Shown here: one piece after another, positions 33,269 through 43,300 of the stretch
Layout of the letters: the number at the start of each line of letters is the position of its first letter
How positions within the stretch are numbered: position 1 is the first letter of the stretch
Assembly: GCF_014705655.1 (NCBI RefSeq)
Contig: NZ_JACXIY010000001.1
Span: forward strand, 372,001 to 436,000
Direction of reading: 5' to 3'
DNA length: 64,000 nucleotides
DNA from: Paenibacillus arenilitoris
Lineage (GTDB): Bacteria; Bacillota; Bacilli; Paenibacillales; Paenibacillaceae
Position numbers and translations under genes: made by a program
Notes under the pieces: model-generated
The model's input: only the letters and a program-made list of their open reading frames with translations
Told to the model about the DNA's origin: nothing
Databases searched by the model: none

Positions 33269-35659
33269 TTGGAACGACAGTGGCAAGCGTCGTGGATTTG
33301 GGCGGAGCACGGGGAGCCCGATCATAATATTTACGTTGAAGCAAGGAAAGCCTTCGAGCTCGATGACGCGAAGCGGCAAGCCGCGCTGCTGCACGTATCC
33401 GCGAACCAGCATTACAAGCTGTACGTCAACGGGACGGAGCTCGGCAGAGGTCCGTCCCCGGGCGATAACGATTGGCAGTATTACGATTCCTACGACGTGT
33501 CCGCGGCGCTTCGCCCGGGTCGGAATGCGATCGCCATCCTCGCTTTCAACTTCGGCGGCCAGGAGATCGTCACGCAGCAGATGCAAGGGCCGGGCGGTTT
33601 CATCGCCGAGCTCGAGACGGTGGCGGAGGACGGGACGTCCCGGATCGCGGAAGCTACGGACCGGAGCTGGAAGGCCCGCAGGTCCGAACGCTGGGTGAGG
33701 CAGGTCAGCCGCCAGCATCAGTGGAACGGCTTTCGGGAATTGTACTTTGCCGAGCAGGAGGACGGCTGGGAGTTAGCGGACTATGACGACTCGGATTGGC
33801 CGGGCGCCTTGGTCGCGGCTGCCGCATGCGATCCCGCCGGTCCGTGGCCGCGCCTCCTTCCGAGGGAAATTCCCAGACTTCGGGAAGAGTGGATAACGCC
33901 CGCGGCGGTGGTCGGCGCCGAACCGATGCTGGGCCGGATTTTATTTCCGGAAGCGCTTGCAGGCGGGGGCGGAGAACCGAAGGAGGGTGCTACGGTGCTT
34001 GACGCGGCGGTGCCCGGATCGATTCCGGCCGTAACGTACGATTTCGCCAAGGAGAGGGTCGGGTATACCGAGCTCGAGGTCGTGGCGCCGGAGGGCGGCG
34101 TGCTGCAGCTTCATTACGGCGAGTCGCTGGAGCTGGCGCTGTACGACACGTTCTTCCTTAAGAAGGGGCGCAACCGGCTATCGCCCTTCGGCAGGCGGGC
34201 GTTCCGCTTCCTGAAGCTGACGGCGCAGGCGGCGCCTGCCCCGGTTACCGTGGAGCGGCTTGGCGTCCGCTCGGTGCATTATCCGTTCCCGGCGAGCGGG
34301 ACGTTCCGCTGCGAGGATCCGCTCCTCGAACGGATTTGGGATACCGGCCGTTATACGACGGTCGTGAACAGCCAGGAGCATCTGGAGGATTGCCCTCTGC
34401 GCGAAGGAGCGCTTTGGGTCGTGGACGCCATCGTCATGGGCAAGGTCATTTACCAGACGTTCGGCGACGCCAGGCTGCTTCGCAAATGCCTGCTGCAAGG
34501 GGCCAGAATTCAGAACGCGGACGGCTCGATCCCGGGCACCGGCCCGGAACGCAACGACTTCATGCTCCCGGACTTTTGCGCGCACTGGCTGTTCGGCGTC
34601 CGCGATTACTGGAGCTATACGAACGACGAGCCGTTCCTGCGCGAGGCATGGCCGGTCATCAGGCGGCTGACGGACTGGTTCGAGGCGCAGGAGGACGAGG
34701 ACGGGTTGTTCGCCGGCGCCGACCGGAACGGCTGGTGGTGCTTTATCGACTGGGCTGATTATTTGGATAAGCGGGACCGGGTGACGGCCGTCTCCTGCTT
34801 CTACTACAAGCTGCTTCGTACCGTTGCGGCTATGTCCGCCGCCGCCGGCGACGAACCGTTCGGGATGCGGTGCGCGGCGAAGGCCGGGCGGCTTCGCGAA
34901 GCGATCCGGACGCAGCTCTGGCTGCCGGAGCTCGGCGCGTTCGTCGACTGCAAGACGGACGGCGGGCTGTCGGACAGCGTAACGGCGCAGACGAATTTTA
35001 CGGCGATTTGGACCGGCGTCATGACGGACGAGGAGGCGGAGCGCTTTCTTGCGGAATCGTATTTTCAGGACCGCTGTCCGCCGATCAAAGGGGCGTTCTT
35101 CTACCATATCGTGCTGGAGACGCTGTACCGGTACGGATATGCGGAGCAGGCGCTGGACGCGATGCGGGCTTATTGGGGGGAGATGCTGGCGCGCGGCGCC
35201 ACGACCTGGTGGGAAACGTTCGACCCGTCGACGCCTCGATGCACGGTGCCGAGTCCTTACCAAGGCAATACGCCGACCTATTTGGTCGATTATATCCCGG
35301 TGAGCTTCTGTCACGGGTGGGGGGCCGCCCCGACCTATCTGCTCACGCAGCGCCTGCTCGGGGTCGATGCAAGCCGGATCGGCAGCGGTGCCGTCGAGCT
35401 GAATCCGTACGCCTCCGGCAGGCTGGCATGGGCGGAGGGCGAGGTGCCGACGCCGTACGGAACGATACGCGCGCGATGGGAACGGCAGGATGGCGGCGCG
35501 GTCGCCTATGAGGCGGAGCTGCCGCAGGGACTAAGGTGGACGTCCTCGTTCCTGACTCAGATCGTCGAGGGCGAGTCGGAAGGAAAACGGACGGTGCGGG
35601 GCATCGTGACGGCCGACACGGTAAGCGGCTACAGCAAGCCATCGCCGGCGATCATATAG
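33269..35659 (+). CDS. GH78-like alpha-L-rhamnosidase
   Basis: The protein has 796 residues. N-terminal beta-sandwich domains (1-330; SANQHYKLYVNGTELGRGP is the typical lectin-like strand pair) precede an alpha-toroid at about 350-690 with EDCPLREGALWVVDAIV, WADYLDKRDR, and a C-terminal ARGATTWWETFDPS...SFCHGWGAAPTYLL block that is characteristic of GH78 and relatives. It should release terminal alpha-L-rhamnose, inverting, in the cytoplasm since there is no signal peptide. The start is TTG 33269 after a G-rich ribosome binding site. Some relatives with this fold act on other sugars, so rhamnose is likely but not proven. Confidence 0.85.
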   Translation: MERQWQASWIWAEHGEPDHNIYVEARKAFELDDAKRQAALLHVSANQHYKLYVNGTELGRGPSPGDNDWQYYDSYDVSAALRPGRNAIAILAFNFGGQEIVTQQMQGPGGFIAELETVAEDGTSRIAEATDRSWKARRSERWVRQVSRQHQWNGFRELYFAEQEDGWELADYDDSDWPGALVAAAACDPAGPWPRLLPREIPRLREEWITPAAVVGAEPMLGRILFPEALAGGGGEPKEGATVLDAAVPGSIPAVTYDFAKERVGYTELEVVAPEGGVLQLHYGESLELALYDTFFLKKGRNRLSPFGRRAFRFLKLTAQAAPAPVTVERLGVRSVHYPFPASGTFRCEDPLLERIWDTGRYTTVVNSQEHLEDCPLREGALWVVDAIVMGKVIYQTFGDARLLRKCLLQGARIQNADGSIPGTGPERNDFMLPDFCAHWLFGVRDYWSYTNDEPFLREAWPVIRRLTDWFEAQEDEDGLFAGADRNGWWCFIDWADYLDKRDRVTAVSCFYYKLLRTVAAMSAAAGDEPFGMRCAAKAGRLREAIRTQLWLPELGAFVDCKTDGGLSDSVTAQTNFTAIWTGVMTDEEAERFLAESYFQDRCPPIKGAFFYHIVLETLYRYGYAEQALDAMRAYWGEMLARGATTWWETFDPSTPRCTVPSPYQGNTPTYLVDYIPVSFCHGWGAAPTYLLTQRLLGVDASRIGSGAVELNPYASGRLAWAEGEVPTPYGTIRARWERQDGGAVAYEAELPQGLRWTSSFLTQIVEGESEGKRTVRGIVTADTVSGYSKPSPAII

Positions 35660-35783
35660 CCGTCCGAAGCGGGCCGTCCGTCCGAACGGGAGGTGAGGCG
35701 ACAGAGGCCATGTTCCGAAATGTATGCGCTTTAACGCTTTTTTGAAGGTGTGGCAGCCTATGAAAAGAAGGAGAGGTCAACGC

Positions 35784-37445
35784 ATGAAAAATAAGAGAGT
35801 ACTGCCCTTATTGCTTGCCTTGCTGTTAATGGCTTCCTTGATCGCCGCATGTACGAATTCGGGCAACGACGCGCCTCCGGCCGGCGAGCCGTCGGAGCCT
35901 CCGGCCGAAGAGCAGAAGGGCGAGGAGCCGGATCCGGCCGAGGCGGAGCTGGAAGGAACGATCCGGATCTCATTGCCGAACGGTTCGGCCTCCGTCTGGA
36001 ACGCGATCGGGGAGAGCTACATGGCGAAGCGCCCGAAGGTGAAGGTCGTCGTCGATCATAAGCCGCTGGAAGGCTACAAGGAATGGCTGACGGCCCAATT
36101 CGCGGCGGGCACGCCGGACGTCGATCTCGTCGTCTCGAACGAAGTGCTGGCGCTTCACGAGAATAAGAGCTTCGTCGATATGTACCCGTTCTTCGAGAAG
36201 GATAACCCGTACACCTGGAAGAAGTGGAAGGACTCCCTCGATCTCGACGCGATGGGCATTAACTTGTCCGGCGTCGGCGCCGACGATCACCTGTACATGC
36301 TCAATTTCGAATCGGTGCAGATCGTATGGGTGTACAACAAGGAAATTTTCGCGAAGGTCGGCGTGAACGAGGCGCCGAAGACGTTCAACGAGCTGATCGC
36401 GGCGTTCGACAAAATCGAAGCCGCCGGCTACACGCCGCTCGCGCTCGCCGGCAACTCCAACTCGATGTGGAGCGGCCAGGCCGGATGGCTCGTGCGCATC
36501 TACGCGGACCAGTACATGAGGGATTCCATCAACGTCATCCGCTCGCAGCAGGAGGATTACACGTACTTGCCGGAAGTGGACGACGCGTGGACGTACGATT
36601 TGAACAATGCGTACAACGACTCCAACAGCCAAGTGACCAAGAACGATCTTCGGGTGTACAAGGCGATTAAGGATAAAGAAGGCCCGTACAAGGTGGACGG
36701 CAACCCGAAATGGTCGGCATTCATGGAAAATTTGAAAAAGCTGTTCCAATATACGCCGGACGGATTTTTCGGCGTCAACGACGAGCAGGCGTACAGCCTG
36801 TTCCTGACGGGCAAAGCCGCCACGATGATGGGAACGCCGGGCTCCTATTGGCAGCTGCCGAAGGATTTTGCCGATGAAACGAAAACGGGCGCGACGGGCG
36901 GCATCAAGCCGTTCGAATACGGGTTCTTCAACATGCCGTCGATGGAAGGGCCGGAAGTGATGGCGCCCGCGCGGACGATCCACATTCCGATCGGCTTCTA
37001 CAGCTTCGTGGCGAAGGACGCGAAGCAGACGGAGCTCGACATGGACTTCATGATGTACGTCACGAGCCCCGAAGGCTACAAAGTGTACCTTACCGCCATC
37101 CAGAACAGCACCGACGCGGCGTTGTCCGGCGCACCGGCGCTGAAGGACATCGAGCTCCCGGCCGAAATGGCCGGCGCGTTCGCGAACTTCGACCCGATCG
37201 GCAATACCGAAGGCTTCCCGAGCGCGGCGAATTCGCTTGCCCGGGGCGTATGGGATTATCAGCCGTCCGTGCAGGACTGGGTCGGTCTCGTGCAGCGCTA
37301 CTTCGGCGATCAGATTACGACGGAGCAATATTTGAAGGAATACCAAGCGGTCGTCGACAAATATTTGGAGCCTTCCTTGAAGGAGAAGAAGCTGGAGCTG
37401 TCCGATCTGGACAATCCGGAGCGCAGGCCGCCCGAACGCAGCTGA
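35784..37445 (+). CDS. Sugar ABC transporter solute-binding lipoprotein (system 3)
   Basis: The protein has 553 residues with lipobox Ile-Ala-Ala-Cys (Cys23), then a Pro/Glu-rich linker and a family 1 binding fold (PNGSASVWNAIGESYMAKRPKVKV, QFAAGTPDVDLVVSNEV, LFLTGKAATMMGTPGSYWQ). It is more like MalE/UgpB-type proteins than the LplA type of systems 1 and 2. AAGGAGAGG at 35766 decides ATG 35784. The C-terminal tail is rich in Arg/Glu/Pro. It should deliver sugar to the two permeases that follow, one of which carries its own extracellular propeller. Confidence 0.9.
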   Translation: MKNKRVLPLLLALLLMASLIAACTNSGNDAPPAGEPSEPPAEEQKGEEPDPAEAELEGTIRISLPNGSASVWNAIGESYMAKRPKVKVVVDHKPLEGYKEWLTAQFAAGTPDVDLVVSNEVLALHENKSFVDMYPFFEKDNPYTWKKWKDSLDLDAMGINLSGVGADDHLYMLNFESVQIVWVYNKEIFAKVGVNEAPKTFNELIAAFDKIEAAGYTPLALAGNSNSMWSGQAGWLVRIYADQYMRDSINVIRSQQEDYTYLPEVDDAWTYDLNNAYNDSNSQVTKNDLRVYKAIKDKEGPYKVDGNPKWSAFMENLKKLFQYTPDGFFGVNDEQAYSLFLTGKAATMMGTPGSYWQLPKDFADETKTGATGGIKPFEYGFFNMPSMEGPEVMAPARTIHIPIGFYSFVAKDAKQTELDMDFMMYVTSPEGYKVYLTAIQNSTDAALSGAPALKDIELPAEMAGAFANFDPIGNTEGFPSAANSLARGVWDYQPSVQDWVGLVQRYFGDQITTEQYLKEYQAVVDKYLEPSLKEKKLELSDLDNPERRPPERS

Positions 37446-37514
37446 CGAGCGGCGGCAAGCCCGTGCGGGGCCGCCCGCACGGGATCTATTCGCACAATCG
37501 AAGGGGGAGCGGAG

Positions 37515-39437
37515 ATGTCGTTACGCAGCAGGATCGCGGTTTTTATGATGTGTGCGTTCATATGCACCGGCTTCTTGCCTATGGAAACGGCTTTAGGTAA
37601 CGCGCAATGGACGCTGGACGAACCGGACAATATTACCTCCTTATCCGTTTCCGAGGACGGGTCGCGAATCGCGGTCGGCAGCTACGGCGCCAAAGCCTAT
37701 TCCTTCACGGCCGAAGGACAATTGCAGTTCGCGCTTGAAGCCGGGAACGTCGTCACCGGCGTCGCCATGCTGTCGGACGGGTCGCTGCTGGCCGCCTCCG
37801 ACGACCGCCATTTGTACAAGGCGGACGAACAAGGCAGGCTGCAGTGGGACCTTAACGTCAAGCGGCAGGTGAAGGGCGTGTCCGCCTCGCATGACGGCTC
37901 GGTCGCGGCCTATATCGTCCAAGGGTCCACGAACGTCGCGTTCATCGATGCGGAGACGGGCGAGACGATACGCGAAACGGATATCGGCATCGCGCCGAAG
38001 CGGATTCGGGTCGCGCCGAGCGGCAGCTTTACCGCTGCGGGCGCGACGGATCAATATGTTTATTTGATCGACGCAGACGGGGGTATCGTTCGGAAGATGG
38101 GCGTCACCGGGACGGTGGAAGCGGTCGCGGCCGCGGAAGACGGCTCCGTCGCGGTCGGCACCTCGAAGAACGAGGTCGTCCTGTTCGACGCGGATGGCCG
38201 GGAAGCCGGCAGCTACCCGGTGAAGGACGCCGTCACCGACGTGGACGTCTCGGGGGACGGGTCGTACGTCGCCGTATCCGATTACCTCGGCGGCATTTAC
38301 GTATTCGCCAGGGAAGGCAAGCTTCTCTGGACGACGGAGGTCGACGGCGCCGGCCGGGCGGTCGCGTTCAACAAGGACGCCACGGCGCTGTACGCGGGCA
38401 CCGGCAGCGGGACGCTGCACGCCTACGACGTATCCGAAGCGATCGCGAGCGCGGAGAGCGGCGCCGTCGTGAGGACCGTCGCGTGGACCATAGCCGCCGC
38501 CCTGGCGCTGGCGCTGCTCATCCTCGGGCTCTTATGGATGAAGAGAAGGCGGAAGCTCGGCGTCTTACGGGACGTATGGCGAGCGAAGTACATCTATCTG
38601 GCGTTGCTGCCGACGTTCGCCCTCGTCTTCGTTTTCCTGTATTACCCTGCCTCGTCGGGGCTGTTCCACTCGCTCTACGATTGGAATCCGGGCGGCAGGA
38701 CGACGTTCGTCGGGCTTGCCAATTTCGAGCGGATGCTGAGCGATCCGTACGTGACGAAGGGAATCGGCAACCTCGGCTTGCTGATCGTGACCGGACTTGC
38801 CAAAACGCTCATTCCGCCGCTGATCGTCGCGGAGCTCATCTACCATCTGAGAAGCAAAAAAACGCAGTACTGGTACCGGACGGCGTTCGTCGCATCGATG
38901 GTCATCCCGGCGGTCGCCGGACTGTTGATCTGGCAAAACCTGTACGACCCGAACGTAGGACTGTTCAACAAGCTGCTGGCCTTCGCCGGCCTGCCCGGCC
39001 ACGCCTGGCTCGGCGATCCGGATACGGCGCTTTGGGCCATTATTTTCATCGGCTTTCCGTTTATCGGCATCCTGCAGCTGCTCGTCTTCTACTCGGGCCT
39101 GCTGGCCATTCCGGACGAGTTGATCGAATCGGCGAGAATCGACGGAGCGGGCCTGTGGCGCATTATCCGCTCGATCCATCTGCCGCTGCTGGCGGGCCAG
39201 TTCAAGCTGCTGATCATCCTGTCGCTGATCGGCATTATTCAAGACTTCGGCGGCATCCTGATCGTGACGGGCGGCGGACCGATGGATTCGACATACGTGC
39301 CGGCGCTCCAAATGTACTACGCGGCGACCATCTTCAACGACCTCGGGTACGCTTCCGCGCTGGGCGTGGCGATGTTCCTGATCATTCTGATCATTACCGT
39401 CATCAATATGAAATTCCTTAAAACGACGCACGACTGA
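37515..39437 (+). CDS. Fusion of extracellular seven-bladed beta-propeller and ABC sugar permease (system 3)
   Basis: The protein has 640 residues, about twice the size of a UgpA/MalF-type permease. Residues 1-29 form a signal sequence. Residues about 38-312 contain seven repeats with a Ser/Ala-x-Asp-Gly-Ser turn at 46, 86, 125, 167, 207, 246 and 286 (spacing 39-42), the mark of a WD40/PQQ-like seven-bladed propeller. A membrane helix at about 320-341 ends in KRRRK, placing the propeller outside. A normal six-helix permease follows (358-640), with EAA loop LIESARIDGAGLWRIIRSIHLPLL. There is one uninterrupted frame, so this is a true fusion. The propeller may bind substrate or the binding protein, or sense envelope state; this is inference. 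Confidence 0.9.
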   Translation: MSLRSRIAVFMMCAFICTGFLPMETALGNAQWTLDEPDNITSLSVSEDGSRIAVGSYGAKAYSFTAEGQLQFALEAGNVVTGVAMLSDGSLLAASDDRHLYKADEQGRLQWDLNVKRQVKGVSASHDGSVAAYIVQGSTNVAFIDAETGETIRETDIGIAPKRIRVAPSGSFTAAGATDQYVYLIDADGGIVRKMGVTGTVEAVAAAEDGSVAVGTSKNEVVLFDADGREAGSYPVKDAVTDVDVSGDGSYVAVSDYLGGIYVFAREGKLLWTTEVDGAGRAVAFNKDATALYAGTGSGTLHAYDVSEAIASAESGAVVRTVAWTIAAALALALLILGLLWMKRRRKLGVLRDVWRAKYIYLALLPTFALVFVFLYYPASSGLFHSLYDWNPGGRTTFVGLANFERMLSDPYVTKGIGNLGLLIVTGLAKTLIPPLIVAELIYHLRSKKTQYWYRTAFVASMVIPAVAGLLIWQNLYDPNVGLFNKLLAFAGLPGHAWLGDPDTALWAIIFIGFPFIGILQLLVFYSGLLAIPDELIESARIDGAGLWRIIRSIHLPLLAGQFKLLIILSLIGIIQDFGGILIVTGGGPMDSTYVPALQMYYAATIFNDLGYASALGVAMFLIILIITVINMKFLKTTHD

Positions 39438-39451
39438 AGGAGGCGGACCGT

Positions 39452-40327
39452 TTGCAAACCGTACCAGTAACGAAACCGGCGGCGCCGGCCCGGAAGAAGC
39501 GGTCTTCCGTCCGCGTCGTGCCGCAAGCCATCATCAATATCGTTCTGACGCTGCTTGTATTCCTGACGCTGGTGCCGATCTTCTTCATGGTATTCAGCTC
39601 CCTGAAGAGCAACGCGCAAATTTTGGGCAATTTCTGGTCGATGCCGTCTCCCCCTCAATGGGGCAATTACGGCGAGGCGTTCGGGGCGATCTGGCGCTAT
39701 ATGGTCAATACGGTGCTGTACGCGGTGGCGGGCAGCGGACTCGTCTGCGCCTTGTCGGCCGTCTCGGGCTACGTATTCGCCAAGAAGGTTTTTCCCGGCA
39801 AGGAAACGCTGTTCATGATGATGCTCGCGATGATGATGATCCCGGGCGTGCTTACGCTCATTCCGTCCTACGTGCTGTATAACGGCCTCGGGCTGACCAA
39901 TACGCCGTGGGTCATCATTATCGCCCATGCGGCGGGCGGGCAAATCTTCGGCACGTTCCTCTGCCGGAGCTTCATGGCCGGCGTGCCGACCGAGCTGTTC
40001 GAAGCGGCGCGGATCGACGGGGCGAGCGAGCTGACGATTTTCGCGCGCATCGTCGTTCCGCTTTCGATTCCGATCCTCGCGACATTGTTCATTATGCAGT
40101 CGGTCGGCATTTACAACGATTATATTTGGCCGCTCCTTACGATCCGAGACAGCGATCTCCAAGTGATCGGCGTCGGCCTTACGGTGTTCGAGAATCAATT
40201 CGGCATCAAAAATTTGGGCGTCCAGTTCGCGGCTTACGGCCTTTCTTCCATCCCGCTCATCCTCATCTTCGCGTTCGGCATGAAGTATTACATCCAAGGC
40301 ATGACGCAAGGCGCTTTGAAAATGTAA
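39452..40327 (+). CDS. Sugar ABC permease, MalG/UgpE type (system 3)
   Basis: The protein has 291 residues, with six membrane helices after a 30-residue basic N-terminus. The MalG-type EAA loop is LFEAARIDGASELTIFARIVVPLS and the C-terminus is GMKYYIQGMTQGALKM. TTG 39452 is the start, following AGGAGGCGG directly after the previous stop. It pairs with the propeller-permease fusion to form the channel. Confidence 0.93.
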   Translation: MQTVPVTKPAAPARKKRSSVRVVPQAIINIVLTLLVFLTLVPIFFMVFSSLKSNAQILGNFWSMPSPPQWGNYGEAFGAIWRYMVNTVLYAVAGSGLVCALSAVSGYVFAKKVFPGKETLFMMMLAMMMIPGVLTLIPSYVLYNGLGLTNTPWVIIIAHAAGGQIFGTFLCRSFMAGVPTELFEAARIDGASELTIFARIVVPLSIPILATLFIMQSVGIYNDYIWPLLTIRDSDLQVIGVGLTVFENQFGIKNLGVQFAAYGLSSIPLILIFAFGMKYYIQGMTQGALKM

Positions 40328-40349
40328 CCTTTCGAAGGAGGACTCGCGA

Positions 40350-43300
40350 TTGAAAACGATACGGTTCAAATGGACGGCCGCGCTGACGGCGGCCGTTCTC
40401 GTCTGTCAGCTTCTCCTGGCCGCCGCGGCCGCGGCCGGCCCCTACGACCCGGGCTTGTCCCCGTCGCCCGACGCAGCAAGCGGAACGGCCGTCTATCCGG
40501 CTAGAATCATCAACGATTTCAACAGCGCGGCCGACGTCGCGACGTGGTCGAACGGCGAGAACACGAAGAGCGTCTCGTACGTGACGAGCCTGCTCAACGG
40601 CCCGAACAGCGTATACGAAGGGGCGGGAGCGCTCGAGCAGCAGCCCGAGAACGTCAAGGTGCATGCGTGGCGGACGATTTACCGCGATTTCGCGGAGCCG
40701 CTGGACTTGTCGGATTATCGGTATTTGGCCTTCGCGGCCAATAGCTGGGGCTGGCAGCCCGTCGATTATATGCTCCGGGTCCGCTTGCACGGCGCGGACG
40801 GCGTGAAGGAATCGCTCGCGCGCATCCATCCGGATTCGTGGAGCACCGTGTTCCTCGACCTGTCGCAATGGGCGGGGCGGAGCGGCGTCACGAAGATGGA
40901 AATCGCGTTTATGCAGAACTTCGATCTCGAAGGAGTAGCCCCGGGAGCTCCGGGCTACGACTACTGGGACGGACGGTTCCAGATCGACTTGATCGCCGCG
41001 ACGAACGTTCTCGATCTCCGGTTCTCGAAGGACGGGGACGCCGAAGGCTTCTCCGCTGCGTCAGGCTCGGTCGAGGCCGGCGGCGGGAAGCTGCGGTGGC
41101 AGGTCGCGGGTACGGGCGACGCGCTTACCTCGGGCGCGTTCGCGCTTCCGATCGGCGAGCGCAATGCGGTATCGGTCACGATGAGCAACGGAACGCCCGC
41201 CTCGCGCTTGAAGCTGCAATGGACGACGGCCGAGGATCCGGAATGGGACGAGGAGAAGTCGAAGACGTTCGAGATCGAGCCGAACGCAGGCATGAGCGTC
41301 GTCGACATGAATTTGTCCGATAAGGCGAGCTGGGGCGGCACGCTGCGGCAGTTCCGGATCGAGCCGGCGTTAAACGAAGGCGAAAGCGGGTTGATCGAAG
41401 TGGACGAAGCCGAATTCAAAATCTTGCCCCAGCTGCCTCCCGAATACGTCGGCAGCATGGCATCGCCGCTCGTCGATGGCGCGGGAAGCGCCGGGGTAAG
41501 CGGAACGGTCGGCGCTTCCGCGGCCGAAGCCCATGCGGGCGGCGTGCTGAAGCTCTACGAGCTGCCGACCTACGCGGACCCGCAGGGCGACGACTCGGAA
41601 TGGAAGGCGATTGGCACGCTTCCCGTGCAGGAGAGCTTCGCCTTCTCGTTCGGGCTCGGCGACGGCGAGCGGAGCCGGCTCTATTCGAAATTCGCGGTCG
41701 CGCTTGAATCGGGCGGCGAGCGGCTGTGGGTGGACGCGCCGCGGTACATCGTCAACGCGGACGCGCTTGCCGCGAACCGGTATCCGTTCCCCGAAGCGAA
41801 GAGCAAGAAAGGGCTGCAGGTGCAGTATACGGACGACGCGGAGGAGCTCGGGATCAGCCACGCCGCGCTGAACGTCGCGTACGATCAGATGCTGTATTTG
41901 ACGAATTCCGATCCGGCGGGCACGATCCCGTACGAGTTCGAGGGGCGGACGTATTATTTTAAGAAAAATACGGTCGAATCGCTCGATCGCCAGATCAAAA
42001 GCCTGTCCGACAACGACATGATCGTCTCGCTCATCCTCATCATGTACCGCAATCTCGATCCGTCGACGCCGAACAGCGTCTTGATCCATCCGGATTCCGA
42101 GCCGGGCGGCACGGTGTACGCCGTCAATACGAAGACGGCCGAGGGAGTGGGCTACTACGGCGCGATCACGAATTTCATCGCGGAGCGTTATACGCGAAGC
42201 GACGAAGCGTACGGCCGCGCGGTCAATTTCATCGTCGGCAACGAGGTCGGCCAGAATAAAGTATGGAACAACATGGGGCCGAAGCTTATCCACGAGTACG
42301 TCGAGGATTACGCGCGCACGCTGCGCCTGACCGATACGATCGTGCGCAGCAACTACGAGCACGGCCGCGTCTATATTTCGCTCGATCACTTCTGGGACGA
42401 GAATTTGCCTTCCGACTCGCTCTGGAAGTACGACAATAAGAACATCGTCGACCTGCTCACGGCTCACTTGAAGGCCGGCGGGGACATTCCGTGGAACATG
42501 GCGTTCCATCCGTATCCGGAAAACCTGTTCGATCCGAAGTTCTGGGAGGACGAGACGGCCGAGTTCGACTTCCATACGAAGCGGATCACGTTCAAAAACC
42601 TATCCGTCCTCGTCGATTATTTGCGCCAGCCGGACATGCTGGTAGACGGGGAGATGCGGCGGATCATCTTGTCCGAGCAAGGCTTTCACAGCCTGGACAA
42701 TTCGCCGGCGTCGCAGCAAATCCAAGCGGCGGCCTACGCGTATGCGTATTACATCGTCAAGTTTCTGGACGGCGTCGATTCGTTCATTCTGCACCGCCAC
42801 GTCGACCACGCGTTCGAAGGCGGGCTGAATCTGGGCCTCTGGTCGAATCTGCCGGGCGAGACGGCGACGCCGGACAAGAAGAAGGCAGCCTACGGCGTGT
42901 TCCGGGATATCGATACGGCGAAATCGCTTGAAGCGACCGCCTTCGCCAAGGAGATCATCGGCATCGATTCTTGGGAGGAGGCGATCCCGGGCTTCGATCC
43001 GGCGAAGCTTGCCGACCGCAAAGCGCCCGCGCCGGTGCCGGTCAGCCTGCCGAAGAAAGCGATCGGCGTCATCCCCGTCTCGAATTTCGAAGGCGGGACG
43101 GACGGGTGGACGCTTGCGGACAACAGCAGCGGCGTCGCTCTTCATAAGCAGGAGGCATACGGCGGCGAAGGATCGCTGCAAGTCGGCTTCAGCGCTTTGG
43201 CGAAAATGTGGCGCGGAGCGGACTTGAAGCTTGCCGAACCGGTCGACGCGCGCCGGACGCCGATCCTTAACCTGGCGCTGAAAGTAAAGGGGGATTTCGC

